Origin: Methylococcales bacterium
GTDB taxonomy: Bacteria; Pseudomonadota; Gammaproteobacteria; Methylococcales; Methylomonadaceae
Assembly (NCBI GenBank): GCA_028715725.1
Contig: JAQURG010000010.1
Coordinates: 1-64,000, forward strand
Length of the DNA stretch: 64,000 nucleotides
Reading direction: 5' to 3'
Under the pieces are notes generated by a model. That model was not told the origin of the DNA. It saw only the letters and a list, made by a program, of their open reading frames with translations, and did no database searches. Positions 30,191-42,100 of this stretch are shown here, piece after piece (the first letter of the stretch is position 1; every line of letters begins with the position of its first letter). The translations under genes and the position numbers were made by a program.

Positions 30191-30853
30191 TTACAATGTC
30201 AACTGTTCTGCCAAAAAGCCAAAATTGGCATTGGCCAGATAGGGAAAAACCCCCAGCAATGGCACATTCAAAGCTGTTTTAAGAGTCTCTATATTTTCGT
30301 CGCGGCTTAGCATATCGGGGTCTGTGCAAACGGCAATCCAGCCGGCGCAAGCTATGCCGGAATGATGAATCGCTTCACAGGTTAATTTTGCGTGATTGAT
30401 GCAGCCCAGCCTGATCGCAACCACAAGAATAACCGGCAATGCCAGCGCTTTTGCCAAGTCACTTATAGCTTCACGGTCATTCAACGGCGCATACCAACCG
30501 CCGGCGCCTTCGACCAGCACTATTTCAGCCAAGCCTTTCAGATCATTAAACTTCCCGACGATATTGGCCAGGTTGACAGGGTTATTGATGCCGGCAATAT
30601 GCGGCGAGACGGGTAACTGATAGGCATAAGGATTGACCAGGTCATAGTCAATTTGCAAGGAAGCATTGCGCTGTATCAGCAAGGCATCATCATTTTTCAA
30701 ACGGCCATCCATCATGAAACAGCCCGATGCTACCGGCTTCATGCCAATAACAGATTTGTCCTGCATTTTAAAGTAATGCATCAGCGCAATGGTTGCCCAG
30801 GTTTTGCCTGCGTTGGTATCGGTGCCGGTTATAAAATAACCTTTTTCCATCAT
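30191..30853 (-). CDS. bioD: Dethiobiotin synthase
   Basis: GYFITGTDTNAGKTWATIALMHYF...GMKPVASGC...VEGAGGWYAPL. Confidence 0.95.
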   Translation of the reverse strand: MMEKGYFITGTDTNAGKTWATIALMHYFKMQDKSVIGMKPVASGCFMMDGRLKNDDALLIQRNASLQIDYDLVNPYAYQLPVSPHIAGINNPVNLANIVGKFNDLKGLAEIVLVEGAGGWYAPLNDREAISDLAKALALPVILVVAIRLGCINHAKLTCEAIHHSGIACAGWIAVCTDPDMLSRDENIETLKTALNVPLLGVFPYLANANFGFLAEQLTL

Positions 30854-30856
30854 GAT

Positions 30857-31636
30857 TTATACCTTCGCTGTAACTATTATGACTTCAAAGGTCGCAGGAA
30901 TCTGATCATTAGCTCTAAGCAGTTCATAAGCCTCAATCATTTGCTGCATTGCTGTTTTCGTGGTGATTCTTTTATTGCGGCCTGCAATCACATGATGCGC
31001 TCCCAGGTGTTTTAACTCCTGCATCAATATCCAAACCGAATCGTAGCATGATGTATAAAGTTTGGTTTCGATGTGGATATCTTGAAATTCCGTTTGTTGA
31101 AGGAACTGTTTCAGTTGTGTTTCGCTATGAAATTCATTAACGTGGTTATAGTGATCGACGCTTATCCAAGCGTGCTTCAGTTCGTGCAGCGTTTTTGGAC
31201 CAAATGTCGAAAAAGCCAGCCGGCCATCCGGTTTTAGCGACTGCTTAATATCATTAAAAATGGCATCAAGATTTCTACACCATTGCAAGGCAAGATTGGA
31301 AAATATGTGGTCGATGCTTTGATCTGCCAAGGGCAACCGTTCTGCATCAGCGCATAAATAAATAACTGGTTTGCCGGCCAGTTTGATTCGCGTGGCTTGC
31401 AGCATAGGCCAGGCAATATCCAGTGCTATCAAGTTTTCATGGCTGGAGTGCGCCAGCAATTCGCCGGTTAAAAATCCCGTTCCGCAGCCCAGGTCCAATA
31501 GCGTACCGTTCAGCTTTGCAGCATCAACGGAATGGAGCAATTCCTTACCTACAGTTCGCTGCAATGCGGCGACACTGTCATAAGTCATCGAAGCCGCTGC
31601 AAATGATCGTTTGATCCAGGTTTTATCTAAGTACAT
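30857..31636 (-). CDS. bioC: Malonyl-ACP O-methyltransferase BioC
   Basis: IKRSFAAASMTYDSVAALQRTVGKELL...LLDLGCGTGFLTGELL; position in bio operon. Confidence 0.92.
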   Translation of the reverse strand: MYLDKTWIKRSFAAASMTYDSVAALQRTVGKELLHSVDAAKLNGTLLDLGCGTGFLTGELLAHSSHENLIALDIAWPMLQATRIKLAGKPVIYLCADAERLPLADQSIDHIFSNLALQWCRNLDAIFNDIKQSLKPDGRLAFSTFGPKTLHELKHAWISVDHYNHVNEFHSETQLKQFLQQTEFQDIHIETKLYTSCYDSVWILMQELKHLGAHHVIAGRNKRITTKTAMQQMIEAYELLRANDQIPATFEVIIVTAKV

Positions 31637-32403
31637 TGCTGATCCATAAAACGGGAGATAATCGCCAATACATCTTGCGGATGTGATAAGAACGGCACAT
31701 GCCCCGCCTTATCGATAATATTGAGCGTGATTTTTGGCGCTAACTCCTGCATGCTTTGTCCTGCAGCGACGGGCACTAAGGTATCGCGGGAGCCCAATAT
31801 TACTGAAACCGGCACGCTTGTACCGGATAAAACAGGTCTTAAGTCGGCATTTTTAAGTATGTCCATGCCACCTTGCAAAGTTTCATTATCAGGCGTATCG
31901 CATTCTTGCACCGCTGATTTAACAGTTCTCAACAGGGTTTTATAATCGGGTAAACTGTTCACCTGCAGGGATAAAAAGCGGATTAAGGTTGCTTGGCAAT
32001 CTTCATTTAATTTGTCCGCAAAAGCATCCAGCAGGCCGACATTCATGCCCGGCCATTGTTCCGTTTGGGTAAAAGAAGGATTTCCGGCCATTAGCACCAG
32101 CAAATTGACCCGATCGGGAAAGCGTTTGGCGATATCAAGCACCACCGTTGCGCCCAATGACCAGCCCAGCCAGCAGCTGCTTTCTTCAGACACTGCATTG
32201 ACCAGAGCATCACTGATCCGCTCCAGGGTAAAGGAGTCGATTTTTTCACTCCGCCCATGCCCCGGTAAATCAACGCAGGTAACTTGATAATTTTGCGCCA
32301 GCTGCTTTGCAAAGCCCTTCCATATACCGCTGTGCATCGCCCAGCCATGCACCAGCACGATGGGCTTGCCTTTACCAAAAGTTTGTCGATGGATTTTTAT
32401 CAT
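31627..32403 (-). CDS. bioH: Pimeloyl-ACP methyl ester esterase BioH
   Basis: PIVLVHGWAMHSGIWKGFAKQLAQNYQVTCVDLPGHGRS; GWSLGA nucleophile elbow; overlaps bioC. Confidence 0.92.
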   Translation of the reverse strand: MIKIHRQTFGKGKPIVLVHGWAMHSGIWKGFAKQLAQNYQVTCVDLPGHGRSEKIDSFTLERISDALVNAVSEESSCWLGWSLGATVVLDIAKRFPDRVNLLVLMAGNPSFTQTEQWPGMNVGLLDAFADKLNEDCQATLIRFLSLQVNSLPDYKTLLRTVKSAVQECDTPDNETLQGGMDILKNADLRPVLSGTSVPVSVILGSRDTLVPVAAGQSMQELAPKITLNIIDKAGHVPFLSHPQDVLAIISRFMDQQCT

Positions 32404-32451
32404 GTGTTAAAAGAGTGCAAGGCGGGGAAAGCGTATCGGTACATTAAGCCT

Positions 32452-33714
32452 TTAACTCTGCGCTTCATGTTTTGCCATTGCTTTATCTAACGCATCCAGC
32501 AATTGGTCAACCTGCTGCTCCTCGTGCAATGCTGAAAATGTCACCCGCAATCGTGCGCTGCCTTGCGGTACCGTAGGCGGCCGGATTGCACTGACTAAGA
32601 AACCGGCGCTCAACAGAGCATTGCTGATTTCGATGACCCGTTGGCTATCGCCGATGATGATAGGCTGGATAGCAGAGGTTATGTTGGCGGCCGCAAGGTC
32701 TTCGGGTTGCTGAGTTACGCTGCCGCTAACCCAACCTGCAGGGTTAAGATTATCTGCACATATCGGGCTTATCAATTCCAGCCCTAATTGCGCAGCGCCT
32801 AACCTGAAACGCTTGGCCAGATTTTTAAGTTTATCCCGGCGCCAGCTTTCCGTAATGACGATTTTTAAACTCGCCCGCGTCGCTTCGGCAACGGCTGCCG
32901 GTAACGCGGTGGTATAAATATAAGTGCGGGCCTTCTGAATCAGGGTTTCAATTAATGTTTCCGAACCTGCCACGAATGCGCCAAAGGTGCCGAAGCCTTT
33001 CCCCAAGGTTCCCATCAGCACCGGCACGTCCGCCTGATCCAGTTTAAAATATTCCAGAAGCCCGCCGCCGTGTTCACCGATGATGCCCAGCCCATGCGCA
33101 TCATCTACCATCAGCCACGCCTCATTTGCTTTTGCTGCTGCGGTTAATACTTGCAGCGGCGCAAAATCGCCATCCATGCTGAATACGCCATCGGTAACGA
33201 TCAGTTTGTTACCGGATGCTTTTTTCAGATGAACATTTAGATTTTCAACATCGGCATGCGCGTAACGCTTGAATTTGGCGCCCGACAGCAGACCTCCATC
33301 CAGCAAGGAGGCATGATTCAATCGGTCTTCAAACACCGCATCGCCACGGCTTAACAGCGCTGAAATGACGCCGATATTAGCCATATAACCCGTAGAAAAT
33401 AATAAGGCCCGATCACGGCCGGTGAAAGCCGCCAGTTCTTCTTCCAGGGCGTGGTGCGCCACGCTGTGGCCGCAGATTAAATGCGCCGAACCGCTGCCAA
33501 CACCGTAGTGATCGGCAGCGGTTTTAAAAGCGCTGACTACATCAGGATGATTGGCCAATCCCAGATAATCATTGCTGCAAAAATTGACGATATGGCGGCC
33601 GTCGATTTGCAGATGGATGCCTTGAGGGGATGCCATGACGCGTCTGGAACGATACAAGCCCTGCTGCGCAATAGCGTCCAGGTTGGCCTGTAACTGGGTA
33701 AATGCAGCCGTCAT
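32452..33714 (-). CDS. bioF: 8-amino-7-oxononanoate synthase
   Basis: NFCSNDYLGLANHPDVV...STGYMANIGVISALL...VDDAHGLGIIGEHGGG...GTLGKGFGTFGAF. Confidence 0.96.
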   Translation of the reverse strand: MTAAFTQLQANLDAIAQQGLYRSRRVMASPQGIHLQIDGRHIVNFCSNDYLGLANHPDVVSAFKTAADHYGVGSGSAHLICGHSVAHHALEEELAAFTGRDRALLFSTGYMANIGVISALLSRGDAVFEDRLNHASLLDGGLLSGAKFKRYAHADVENLNVHLKKASGNKLIVTDGVFSMDGDFAPLQVLTAAAKANEAWLMVDDAHGLGIIGEHGGGLLEYFKLDQADVPVLMGTLGKGFGTFGAFVAGSETLIETLIQKARTYIYTTALPAAVAEATRASLKIVITESWRRDKLKNLAKRFRLGAAQLGLELISPICADNLNPAGWVSGSVTQQPEDLAAANITSAIQPIIIGDSQRVIEISNALLSAGFLVSAIRPPTVPQGSARLRVTFSALHEEQQVDQLLDALDKAMAKHEAQS

Positions 33715-34706
33715 CAGGCGTAGCTTGAGCCGCCGGAATATAAACCTAAGCGGTCAAATAAAGCCAGGTCATGGTTGGTCATCGGATTGTCGGTAGTTAA
33801 TAACTTATCACCATAAAAAATGGAGTTTGCACCGGCGAGAAAACATAAAGCCTGCATTTCATCGCTCATCTTGCTGCGGCCTGCCGACAAACGCACTCGC
33901 GATTTGGGCATCATGATTCTGGCGACGGCTATGGTTCTGATAAAAATAATCGGGTCCAGCGCCTCAATACCCATTAACGGCGTGCCTTCAACCTGGACCA
34001 GCATATTAAGCGGCACACTTTCAGGATGTTTGGGCATATTGGCCAGCTGGATTAGCAGCCTGGCGCGGTCAACATCGCTTTCACCCATGCCCACGATGCC
34101 GCCGCAGCATACATTGATACCGGCCTCTCTGACGCGCTCCAGCGTATCCAGACGATCCTGATAGGTCCGTGTAGTAATGACTTCAGAGTAATAGTCTTCC
34201 GAAGTGTCCAGATTATGATTGTAATAATCCAGACCGCCTTCTTTTAATCTGAGGGTCTGAGCATCGGTCAACATCCCTAATGTAACGCAGGTTTCCATGC
34301 CCAGCGCCTTGACGCCTTGCACCATTTCTATAACCCGTTCAACATCCTTGTCTTTGGGTTTACGCCAGGCAGCCCCCATGCAAAACCGTGAAGCGCCTTG
34401 GTCTTTGGCATGCCGGGCTGCTTTCAAAACTTCATCAACAGGCATCAATGCCTCCGGCGTCAGGCCGGAATCATAACGCGCGCTTTGAGGGCAATAGCCG
34501 CAATCTTCCGAACACGAACCGGTTTTAATGCTCAATAAACTGCTGATTTGAACCTCGTTAGGATCAAAGTGCTCTCTGTGTATGGTTTGTGCTTTAAAAA
34601 CCAGATCGTTAAAGGGTAACGCGTACAGTGCCTGCACTTCATCCAGCTGCCAGTCATGGCGGATGGCAAGTGAAATGAGGCGGCTAATTGCAGGGTTTGC
34701 AGACAT
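33714..34706 (-). CDS. bioB: Biotin synthase
   Basis: [24 protein letters not shown] radical-SAM motif; [34 protein letters not shown]. Confidence 0.98.
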   Translation of the reverse strand: MSANPAISRLISLAIRHDWQLDEVQALYALPFNDLVFKAQTIHREHFDPNEVQISSLLSIKTGSCSEDCGYCPQSARYDSGLTPEALMPVDEVLKAARHAKDQGASRFCMGAAWRKPKDKDVERVIEMVQGVKALGMETCVTLGMLTDAQTLRLKEGGLDYYNHNLDTSEDYYSEVITTRTYQDRLDTLERVREAGINVCCGGIVGMGESDVDRARLLIQLANMPKHPESVPLNMLVQVEGTPLMGIEALDPIIFIRTIAVARIMMPKSRVRLSAGRSKMSDEMQALCFLAGANSIFYGDKLLTTDNPMTNHDLALFDRLGLYSGGSSYA

Positions 34707-34782
34707 TCAGTTAATCTCCGGCTACAGTAATAGGTTATAAGCGACAAGCAATGATATTAATCGTCAACCTGTTGGAATAAAA

Positions 34783-35484
34783 ATGGTATACAACTGGATC
34801 AATATTATACAGGAATACCTGCTTCCGCCTACCTGCATCTTGTGTGGCAATACAGGATTTGGCGGCCGGGATATATGCACTTTGTGTTATCAGCGTTTGC
34901 TGAGAAATAATATGTGCTGTTACCGATGCGCCGGAATTTTTGAAACACCCGCCGCTTTGCCCATGCTTTGCGGATATTGCCTGAGTTCGCCTCCGGCCTT
35001 TGATGAAACTTATGCGCCCTTTATTTATCAGGGAGAAATACGCCATTTAATTACTTCGTTAAAATTCGGAACTCATTATAAGAATGCCCGATTGCTTGGC
35101 CTGTTGTTGTCGGAACATCTGGAAAAGACAGCGCAAAGGCCGGATCTGATTCTGCCGGTTCCTCTGCATAAAGCCCGTTACCGTCAGCGTGGCTTCAATC
35201 AGTCTATTGAAATCGCCAAGACGGTTTCCAGGGAGTTACAAATCCCGCTGGATCTGACCAGTTGCCTTAGGCATCGCGACACGCCTCATCAAACCGCTTT
35301 AACCGCCAAACAGCGCCGAAAAAATATAAAAAATGCTTTCTCAATTATCAAGGCTATCCAGGCTCAACATATTGCGATACTCGATGATGTCATGACCACA
35401 GGTTCAACCGTACATGAACTGGCCTGTTTATTGAAAAAAACAGGAGTTGGCAAAGTGGATGTCTGGGTTTGTGCAAGGGCTTGA
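34783..35484 (+). CDS. comF: ComF-family phosphoribosyltransferase-like protein
   Basis: LLPPTCILCGNTG...LILPVPLHKARYRQRGFNQSIEIAKTVS...HIAILDDVMTTGSTVHELACLLKKTG. Confidence 0.93.
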   Translation: MVYNWINIIQEYLLPPTCILCGNTGFGGRDICTLCYQRLLRNNMCCYRCAGIFETPAALPMLCGYCLSSPPAFDETYAPFIYQGEIRHLITSLKFGTHYKNARLLGLLLSEHLEKTAQRPDLILPVPLHKARYRQRGFNQSIEIAKTVSRELQIPLDLTSCLRHRDTPHQTALTAKQRRKNIKNAFSIIKAIQAQHIAILDDVMTTGSTVHELACLLKKTGVGKVDVWVCARA

Positions 35485-35510
35485 CAAAGTTTACAGACTG
35501 CAAAAATGAA

Positions 35511-37166
35511 CTAAAGCAGCTTATCGACCAGGCCGGTGATTCGCTCGACTTTTTGCCTGACTGTTGCGGAGAAAACCGTTTCATCGGCGACCAGTTTAAC
35601 TGTTTTTCTTGCTCTGGTAATAGCTGTGTACAGCAATTCTTTCGTTAATACCGGATTGATGGTTTCGGGAAGGACGATTAATACTTCCTCAAACTCGGAA
35701 CCCTGGCTTTTGTGTATCGTCATCGCATAGACAGTCTCGCAATGCGGCAGGCGGCCGGGTAAATACTTTTTAACACTGCCGTCTGGACGTTGAAAAAACG
35801 CCATCAGTTTTCCGTCCTGGTCTTTATCCGGCATACAAATGCCGATATCGCCATTATAAAGATGCAAGGCTGCATTATTTTGCGTGATCATTACCGGACG
35901 GCCTGAATACCATAAGCCCGACAAATTAATGAGCTTTTGCCCGAACAGCTTCTGTTCCGCCCGATAATTAATGTCGCTGACGCTGTTTTTTCCTTCGCGG
36001 TTTGAACACAATACCTGAAAGCGGCTGAAAGCGCGGTAAATCTCTTCGAATCCGGCTCCTGCTTTAATCAGGCGCAAATAATCTGTTTGTTGGGCTGCCA
36101 CATAATCGATCAAATTCTGTTCCGGCAGGACGCTATTTTCATTACCCTCGCGCAAAATCTGCCAAGCCGCATCTTCCTGCTGAAGATTGACCGCTACCGC
36201 CAGTTTTCCGATAGCTTCACTAAATCGGTGTGATTTCTTTAACTCCAGCGTATGCTCCGGTAGCGCCAGGGTTAAGTCCGCCAATACTGCGCCCGATTCA
36301 ACCGAAGTCAGCTGATCCTTGTCGCCCAGTAAAATCAACCGGCATCCAGGCTTTAAGGCATCAAGCAGCTTGCTCATCAAGGCCAAATCAACCATTGAGG
36401 CTTCATCGACCACGACCAGATCATAAACCAGCGGACGGACTGCATTATGACGAAAATAAGGGGAGGGCGGTTTCGCGCCCAGCAATCGGTGCAAGGTGGT
36501 TACCGTTTCGGGAATGTGCGCTTTTATTGTTTCCGAACAGGGCAGCGCAGCCTTGTTAAATCCTATGGATTCCTGAAGACGCATGGCCGCTTTTCCGGTC
36601 GGCGCCGCCAGAGCGATGTGCAGGGGCTCGCTTGCCGACTCCTGCATTAGCGCCAGAATTTTTACCACAGTCGTGGTTTTACCCGTTCCGGGACCGCCTG
36701 TAATAATGCTGAATGACTGTTTAACAGCTATTTCCGCCGCTGCGCGCTGCCAGTCGGTTTCAGTGGCAGCAATGCCGAAATATTTATCAAACAGCGCTGT
36801 GGAATGGGCCGCGATCTTATGCCCACACGCTTCATTTAACCCGATCATCGCTTTTATCTGATTGGCCAGACGGTATTCATAAAACCAGTAACGATGCAGG
36901 TACAATCGGTCCTGCTCAACAACCAGAGGCAACACTGCGGCAAGCCCGTCTTGGGAATGTTCCACCGCCATCCCCGAGGCAAGCACCAGTTCCCTGTGTT
37001 CATCATTTAGCCGGATGCAACTATGCCCCTGGCTTTGTTCATAGGAAACAGACTTCGCCAAGTTTTCAAAGGCCTGTTTTTGCATGGGGTCAAAGTTTGT
37101 CCGCTCACCTAGAAAACGGGCAAAAGCAGAGTCAAGGCGACTAAATTGTTGTTCTTCGGAAATCAT
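35511..37166 (-). CDS. recD: Exodeoxyribonuclease V subunit alpha (RecD)
   Basis: SIITGGPGTGKTTTVVKILALM...VVDEASMVDLALMSKLLDAL...LLGDKDQLTSVESGAVLADL...TIHKSQGSEFEEVLIVLP...LLYTAITRARK. Confidence 0.95.
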   Translation of the reverse strand: MISEEQQFSRLDSAFARFLGERTNFDPMQKQAFENLAKSVSYEQSQGHSCIRLNDEHRELVLASGMAVEHSQDGLAAVLPLVVEQDRLYLHRYWFYEYRLANQIKAMIGLNEACGHKIAAHSTALFDKYFGIAATETDWQRAAAEIAVKQSFSIITGGPGTGKTTTVVKILALMQESASEPLHIALAAPTGKAAMRLQESIGFNKAALPCSETIKAHIPETVTTLHRLLGAKPPSPYFRHNAVRPLVYDLVVVDEASMVDLALMSKLLDALKPGCRLILLGDKDQLTSVESGAVLADLTLALPEHTLELKKSHRFSEAIGKLAVAVNLQQEDAAWQILREGNENSVLPEQNLIDYVAAQQTDYLRLIKAGAGFEEIYRAFSRFQVLCSNREGKNSVSDINYRAEQKLFGQKLINLSGLWYSGRPVMITQNNAALHLYNGDIGICMPDKDQDGKLMAFFQRPDGSVKKYLPGRLPHCETVYAMTIHKSQGSEFEEVLIVLPETINPVLTKELLYTAITRARKTVKLVADETVFSATVRQKVERITGLVDKLL

Positions 37167-37520
37167 TTTACAGAACTGGTCATGGAGTTGGATGATGTAT
37201 GTTATACCTTTCGCAAGGTTTTTCGTGCGCGCTTTGCTGATCAGATCGTCTGAATCTGCTTTTCGATAATTTTTGCAAGCTTTGATTTGAGAAGATATAG
37301 TAATTTACCTCAGATCACAGATTACCCAGCAAAAGTTGTCAATCATTAACCTCTAACAATGGAAGAATGGCCGACCGTTATTTTCTTTCTGGACAGTTCC
37401 GAGGGTATAAGTCTACTATTACCACAGCAGCACTAGCCAGTTTTTCGTATAGCGCAGGCTTTAGTCAGCCATTTTCATGTTTATACGACTTATTTTGTTT
37501 AATCCTGAATAAAGCCTTCT

Positions 37521-38030
37521 ATGGAGAAAATTATGCGCAGTAAAACAGCTCTGCTTGCTTTATTTTGTTTTACCTTATTTTCCGGTCATGCTGTTTGGGC
37601 CGACGAGTCCATTGATATTCCATTTGATGCGCTGCCGGATGCAGTTAAAAAGACCGTTCTGGACACTATGGTCAAAAAAAGTATTACCAAAATAATGAAA
37701 ATCAGTGACAAGGATCATGTTAAATTTGAGATTCAAACGGATAAAACGGAAAACAAAAAAGACATTATTGCTCAGGATATCGTAATTGCAGGCAATGGGA
37801 AAATAATGAAACTGGCCCAGGAAGTTCCTTATTTTGCCTTGCCATTCGAGCAAATGAATGAAATCGAGAAGCGCTATCCCGGCATTAAAGTTAATGAGCT
37901 CGAATCAGTCGAAATCCATTATTTTGATGTCCTGGGTGCAGTTAATGGCCAAAATGTTAAATTCAGAATGTTTGCGAATGGCGCAATAGAAGAGATTCAG
38001 TCTGATCAAAAACCGGCGACTGCTCAATAA
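37521..38030 (+). CDS. Secreted PepSY-like hypothetical protein
   Basis: Signal peptide; PDAVKKTVLDTM..., EKRYPGIKVNELESVEIHYFDV. Confidence 0.55.
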   Translation: MEKIMRSKTALLALFCFTLFSGHAVWADESIDIPFDALPDAVKKTVLDTMVKKSITKIMKISDKDHVKFEIQTDKTENKKDIIAQDIVIAGNGKIMKLAQEVPYFALPFEQMNEIEKRYPGIKVNELESVEIHYFDVLGAVNGQNVKFRMFANGAIEEIQSDQKPATAQ

Positions 38031-38037
38031 AATCATC

Positions 38038-38421
38038 TTGTCAGAAGGCTTAAAACTTATGGCTCAACAGCAAAGTGGTCACTTAATCTTGAAAATTTTA
38101 GCCGTCGGGGGACTGATAGCCGCTCTTGTTTACTTTTTCCATCCCGGAACAGGGCAGTTTAGCCTTGTTATTAACGGTCAGCCGGTCGCTGAGCCTTTAG
38201 TTCGCTTTGCGGCTATCCCGGCATTGCTGATAGTCATGTTTTTTACCGCCGTCCTTATGCTTCTGGCTTTTTTTGGCGTAGGCCTCTTTATCTTTCTGGC
38301 CGCATTAGCTTTTTTCGGATGGGGTGTTTTTATTGTTGCCCCTTATTTTTGGCCGGTGCTGGCTATTATTTTTCTGATAATTTTATTAATGTCATTCGGT
38401 GATAATAAAAACAGCCTGTGA
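38038..38421 (+). CDS. Hypothetical membrane protein (start may be 38059)
   Basis: Strongly hydrophobic; follows the previous ORF directly. Confidence 0.55.
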   Translation: MSEGLKLMAQQQSGHLILKILAVGGLIAALVYFFHPGTGQFSLVINGQPVAEPLVRFAAIPALLIVMFFTAVLMLLAFFGVGLFIFLAALAFFGWGVFIVAPYFWPVLAIIFLIILLMSFGDNKNSL

Positions 38422-38677
38422 CTTTTGGCGCTTGGGTTATAGCGATAATGGCTATGGATATTTTAAAAAGTGAATGGATTATTAGCCGATTTTAATTAAT
38501 GGTGAACGAATCAAGACGGGGCTTCGGAGACACACGAAGCAGACCACCGGCTTGAGATGTATCACGGTAAACTGCCTTTGTTCAGGACAGCCGCTTGCTG
38601 TTCTTGCGGTTACTCATTTCCGTAAGCTGGCTTCTCTGCAAGGGTAAAATCCACCATTGGTCTAAAGGAAAAAAGCG

Positions 38678-39022
38678 ATGAAATTCAATATTGGAAGATG
38701 GGCAGTGGTTATTCTCATGAGCTTGCTTATGTTAAATTGTTCCAGCATACGCGCGAGAAATGATATCTCCGCTAACGAATGGACAGTCTATCCCGGCATC
38801 AAGAAGGACATAAAAGAAACGGGTGAGCTGTTTGGCGGCAAGCGTTCGGAATCGGGTTGGGTCAAAGGGCTAATTACCAGTTTCCTTATTATCGATCTGC
38901 CTTTTTCGGCCGTCTTCGATACGATTGTAGCGCCTTATGATCTGTATCGGATTAATGCCTCGGAGTCCACCGTCGAAAGGGGCAAACCTCAAAATGGCCT
39001 TGGACGCGATAAGGCGCCTTAA
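38678..39022 (+). CDS. YceK/YidQ-like lipoprotein
   Basis: Lipobox (LMLNC), WTVYPGIKKDIKETGELF..., LIIDLPFSAVFDTIVAPYDLYR. Confidence 0.75.
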   Translation: MKFNIGRWAVVILMSLLMLNCSSIRARNDISANEWTVYPGIKKDIKETGELFGGKRSESGWVKGLITSFLIIDLPFSAVFDTIVAPYDLYRINASESTVERGKPQNGLGRDKAP

Positions 39023-39133
39023 TGCGGCGGCGCTCTACGGACAGTCTGAATTAAATGTCCCGTGTCAATTTGAAATCCCTGTCGGTAATCATTATGGGCA
39101 GGAAAGCGTCACTCAGGGATTGACTTGCAGTCT

Positions 39134-42100
39134 TTATCCGAACAATGCCGCCAATGCTTCAACCTTGTCAAAATCGGGCCGGTCTTGATAAACTCCGCTC
39201 ATAGCCAGCTCCGGCTGCATGCCGCGCACGAATAAGTAGCGTATGCCGCCGAAATGCGTTTCATAGTCATAATCGGGCAGGCGGTTTTGCAAGTAGCGAT
39301 GCAGCGCTACCGTATATATCCAGTATTGCAATCCGTAGTTGTGTTCACGCATGGCGTAAGTCAAAGTGTCGGGGCTGTAGTCCGGCAGCCCGTTGGTTTT
39401 ATAATCCATGACATAATAAAGACCCTTGTATTCACAAACAAGGTCTATGAAACCGGTCAGATAGCCGCACATCTGTTTGCCGGTCAAGTGCTGAAAAGCC
39501 GGCGTATCCTTTAAGATATAATTAATTTGATCCGCATTCATCGTCTGCATGGATAAATAAAACGGCATTTCTTTTAAACAGCGATTTTCCGACAGATTCA
39601 TCAGACAAAAATCAGAATCCATGTCAGATAACGGCGTGGCGACAACGGCTTGTAAAAGTGCATCGATGATTTCCGGCTGCTCCAGTTTCAAGCCATAACG
39701 CTGGCAGGCTTTATCGCGTTGTTCGGAAATATCTTTGCCCTGTGCCAGATCGATAAAGCTATTATTTTCCAGTAAATCATGGATAACATTACCGGTATGC
39801 GCGCCTCTGGGCAATTCCATAGGCGCTTGTATAGATTTTTCCTGTTGCTCCCTTGCTTTATCTTCGGGTAATTCAGGCGCTTCATCCAGGCTTAGTGCCG
39901 ATAACGCCGTATAACTGCTCATTTGCCAGTAGGTATACAATGATCTTTTGCGTTTTTTCGCAAGATATTCAACGTATGGGGCTGCTTTTTGATAATTGCC
40001 GTTTATTGCGCACGGCACATCCAGTAATTGGTAGTCGAAGGCATGTTCTGCCCGGGCTTTAAATTCTTGCAACAGGATTTGCTGCCGGCAAAAATCAGCA
40101 TCTGTAAAACCGAGAAGCCAGGCCATAGCTGAATCATTGGCTGCATTTTCAAAACGCGCATCCGCCCAAACAATATAACAGCGGTATTTGGCGCGCGTCG
40201 CTGCTACATAAAACACTCGCAAATCTTCCGCCAATTCTTCTTTTAACGCCTGCGCCCGGTGCAGTTCAAAATCTTCCGATCCTAAATCGACAATCATGCG
40301 GCCTTTGCTGTCATTTTCCTGTATCGGAGCATGACATTTAAGCAAGGATTTTTCATTATTTAAACGGTTACTGCGCTGCCAAAGGCAGGGGCAAAATACA
40401 ACCGGATATTCCAGCCCTTTGGACCGGTGCATCGTGACAATCTTGACCGCATCATCATCACTTTCAAGACGCAACTGCTGGTTTTCCGCGCTGCTTTTTT
40501 CGCAATCGGCTCTGCTAACGGCTGTTCTTAGCCAGTCCACGGTTTTATTAATAGCTAAATGATCATCAATCGCCGCTTGTTGCACCAGTTCGATTAAATG
40601 ATACAGATTGGTCAACTGTCTTTCGGCAGTCAGCGTTTTTGACAGGTTCGCCCTGATGTTTTCCTGTGCCAGCACACGCTGCATCATCGCCATCAAACCG
40701 GTTTGCTGCCAGTCCTGATAATAAGTCAAGAATCTGGACATCCAGCTATCCAGTGCCGTATCGTCATTGATAAGCTGGTGAAAAGTCGGACCATCGAGGC
40801 CAAACCAGTCTAATGTTAACGCCTGTTTAAGCAAGCCGGTATCGCCGGGGCTGGCGATGGCCTGCAACAGAATGTATAAGTCGGCCGCCTCCTGTGCAGC
40901 AAAAACGGATTCCGTACTGTTCAAAACAGAAGGTACGCCGGCACCGCGTAATGCCGCTTGGTAATCCCTGGCTTGCTGGTTTGTTCTTACCAGAATGGCG
41001 ATGTCTTTGGGCTGTAAGGCCCGGTTACTTGGTTGAAGCGTGTAATCGCTGTTCAATAGATCGACCACTTCATTGATAGCAGCAGTGCGGATGGCTTCTT
41101 CGGCATCCTTGCGGTCAGGTCGCCAGCATCCTGTTTTGCTGTCGCTTTCAGGCAATTGCCATAGCATCATCGGAGCGACGGCTTGCCCTGCCAAATGCAA
41201 TGCGCCATCACTTGCAGATTTAGCCGGTTCCACATCCTTAAACGTCAGGTCTTCGAGCAAAAACGCCTGTTCTCGTTGAAATAATGTATTGACCGCTATG
41301 ACCAGATATGGATGCGAGCGCCAGTTTTTGCCTAGAGTAAATTGATGCTCTGCCTGTTTTTGCGCATCCAGATAGGAGTAAATATCGGCGCCCCGAAATT
41401 TATAAATGGCCTGCTTGGGATCTCCGATCAGGTATAGGTACTGGCTGGGCGCTGCAAAAATGGAAGAAAAAATAAACCACTGGCTGTCATCGGTATCCTG
41501 GAATTCATCGATTAAAGCGACTTCAAAGCGCTGCTGCAATTCAGCGATCAGCAGAATGCCATTTTCTCCCTGTAGCGCCTCAGCCAGTCGAGTGATCAGA
41601 TTATCAAACGACATCACATTCAGTTGCTGTAGCCGTTTATCCAGCTCTATACGCAAGGTCTCCAGCAGCGTTCTGCGAAATATCAGCGTGATTTTTGCAA
41701 GCGCTTTAGCCAGTGCATCGAAAGGAGCCGTGTTGATCTTCAATCCGGCCAAATAGTCAGCTTTACGCTGCGCGCTGGTTTGAGTTTTATTAGCTCTGAA
41801 TTGATTGCCGTTTAACGCATCGGTTAAACCGTTGCCGGTTAATAAGGCAAAAGCATCGGCGCAAGGAATTTGTGTTGTATGGCCTTGCAACCAATTGTTT
41901 AATGAACAACAGTGCTGCTCGAAAGCGCCGGTATAGCTGGGCTTGAATTTCTGGTCTGTAAAGTTCTCTGTCAGGGATTTTACACATTGTTCCAGCTCGA
42001 TTTTTGCCGAATCGACAAGCTCTTGCAATTTTTTTAATGCAATATCCAGATTTTCAGCAAGGGGGAAAATAAGGACATGGTCGGCAATAAAATCGATACT

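Noticed and set aside
34707-34782. Possible BirA operator between bioB and comF (aggtt...aacct)
   Set aside because: The half-sites point outward relative to the known BirA arrangement and the similarity is too short; not supportable.
38510-38600. Hairpin-rich stretch (gcttcg...cgaagc) upstream of the YceK-like gene, considered as an ncRNA
   Set aside because: Stem is only 6 bp and no known RNA family consensus was recognised.
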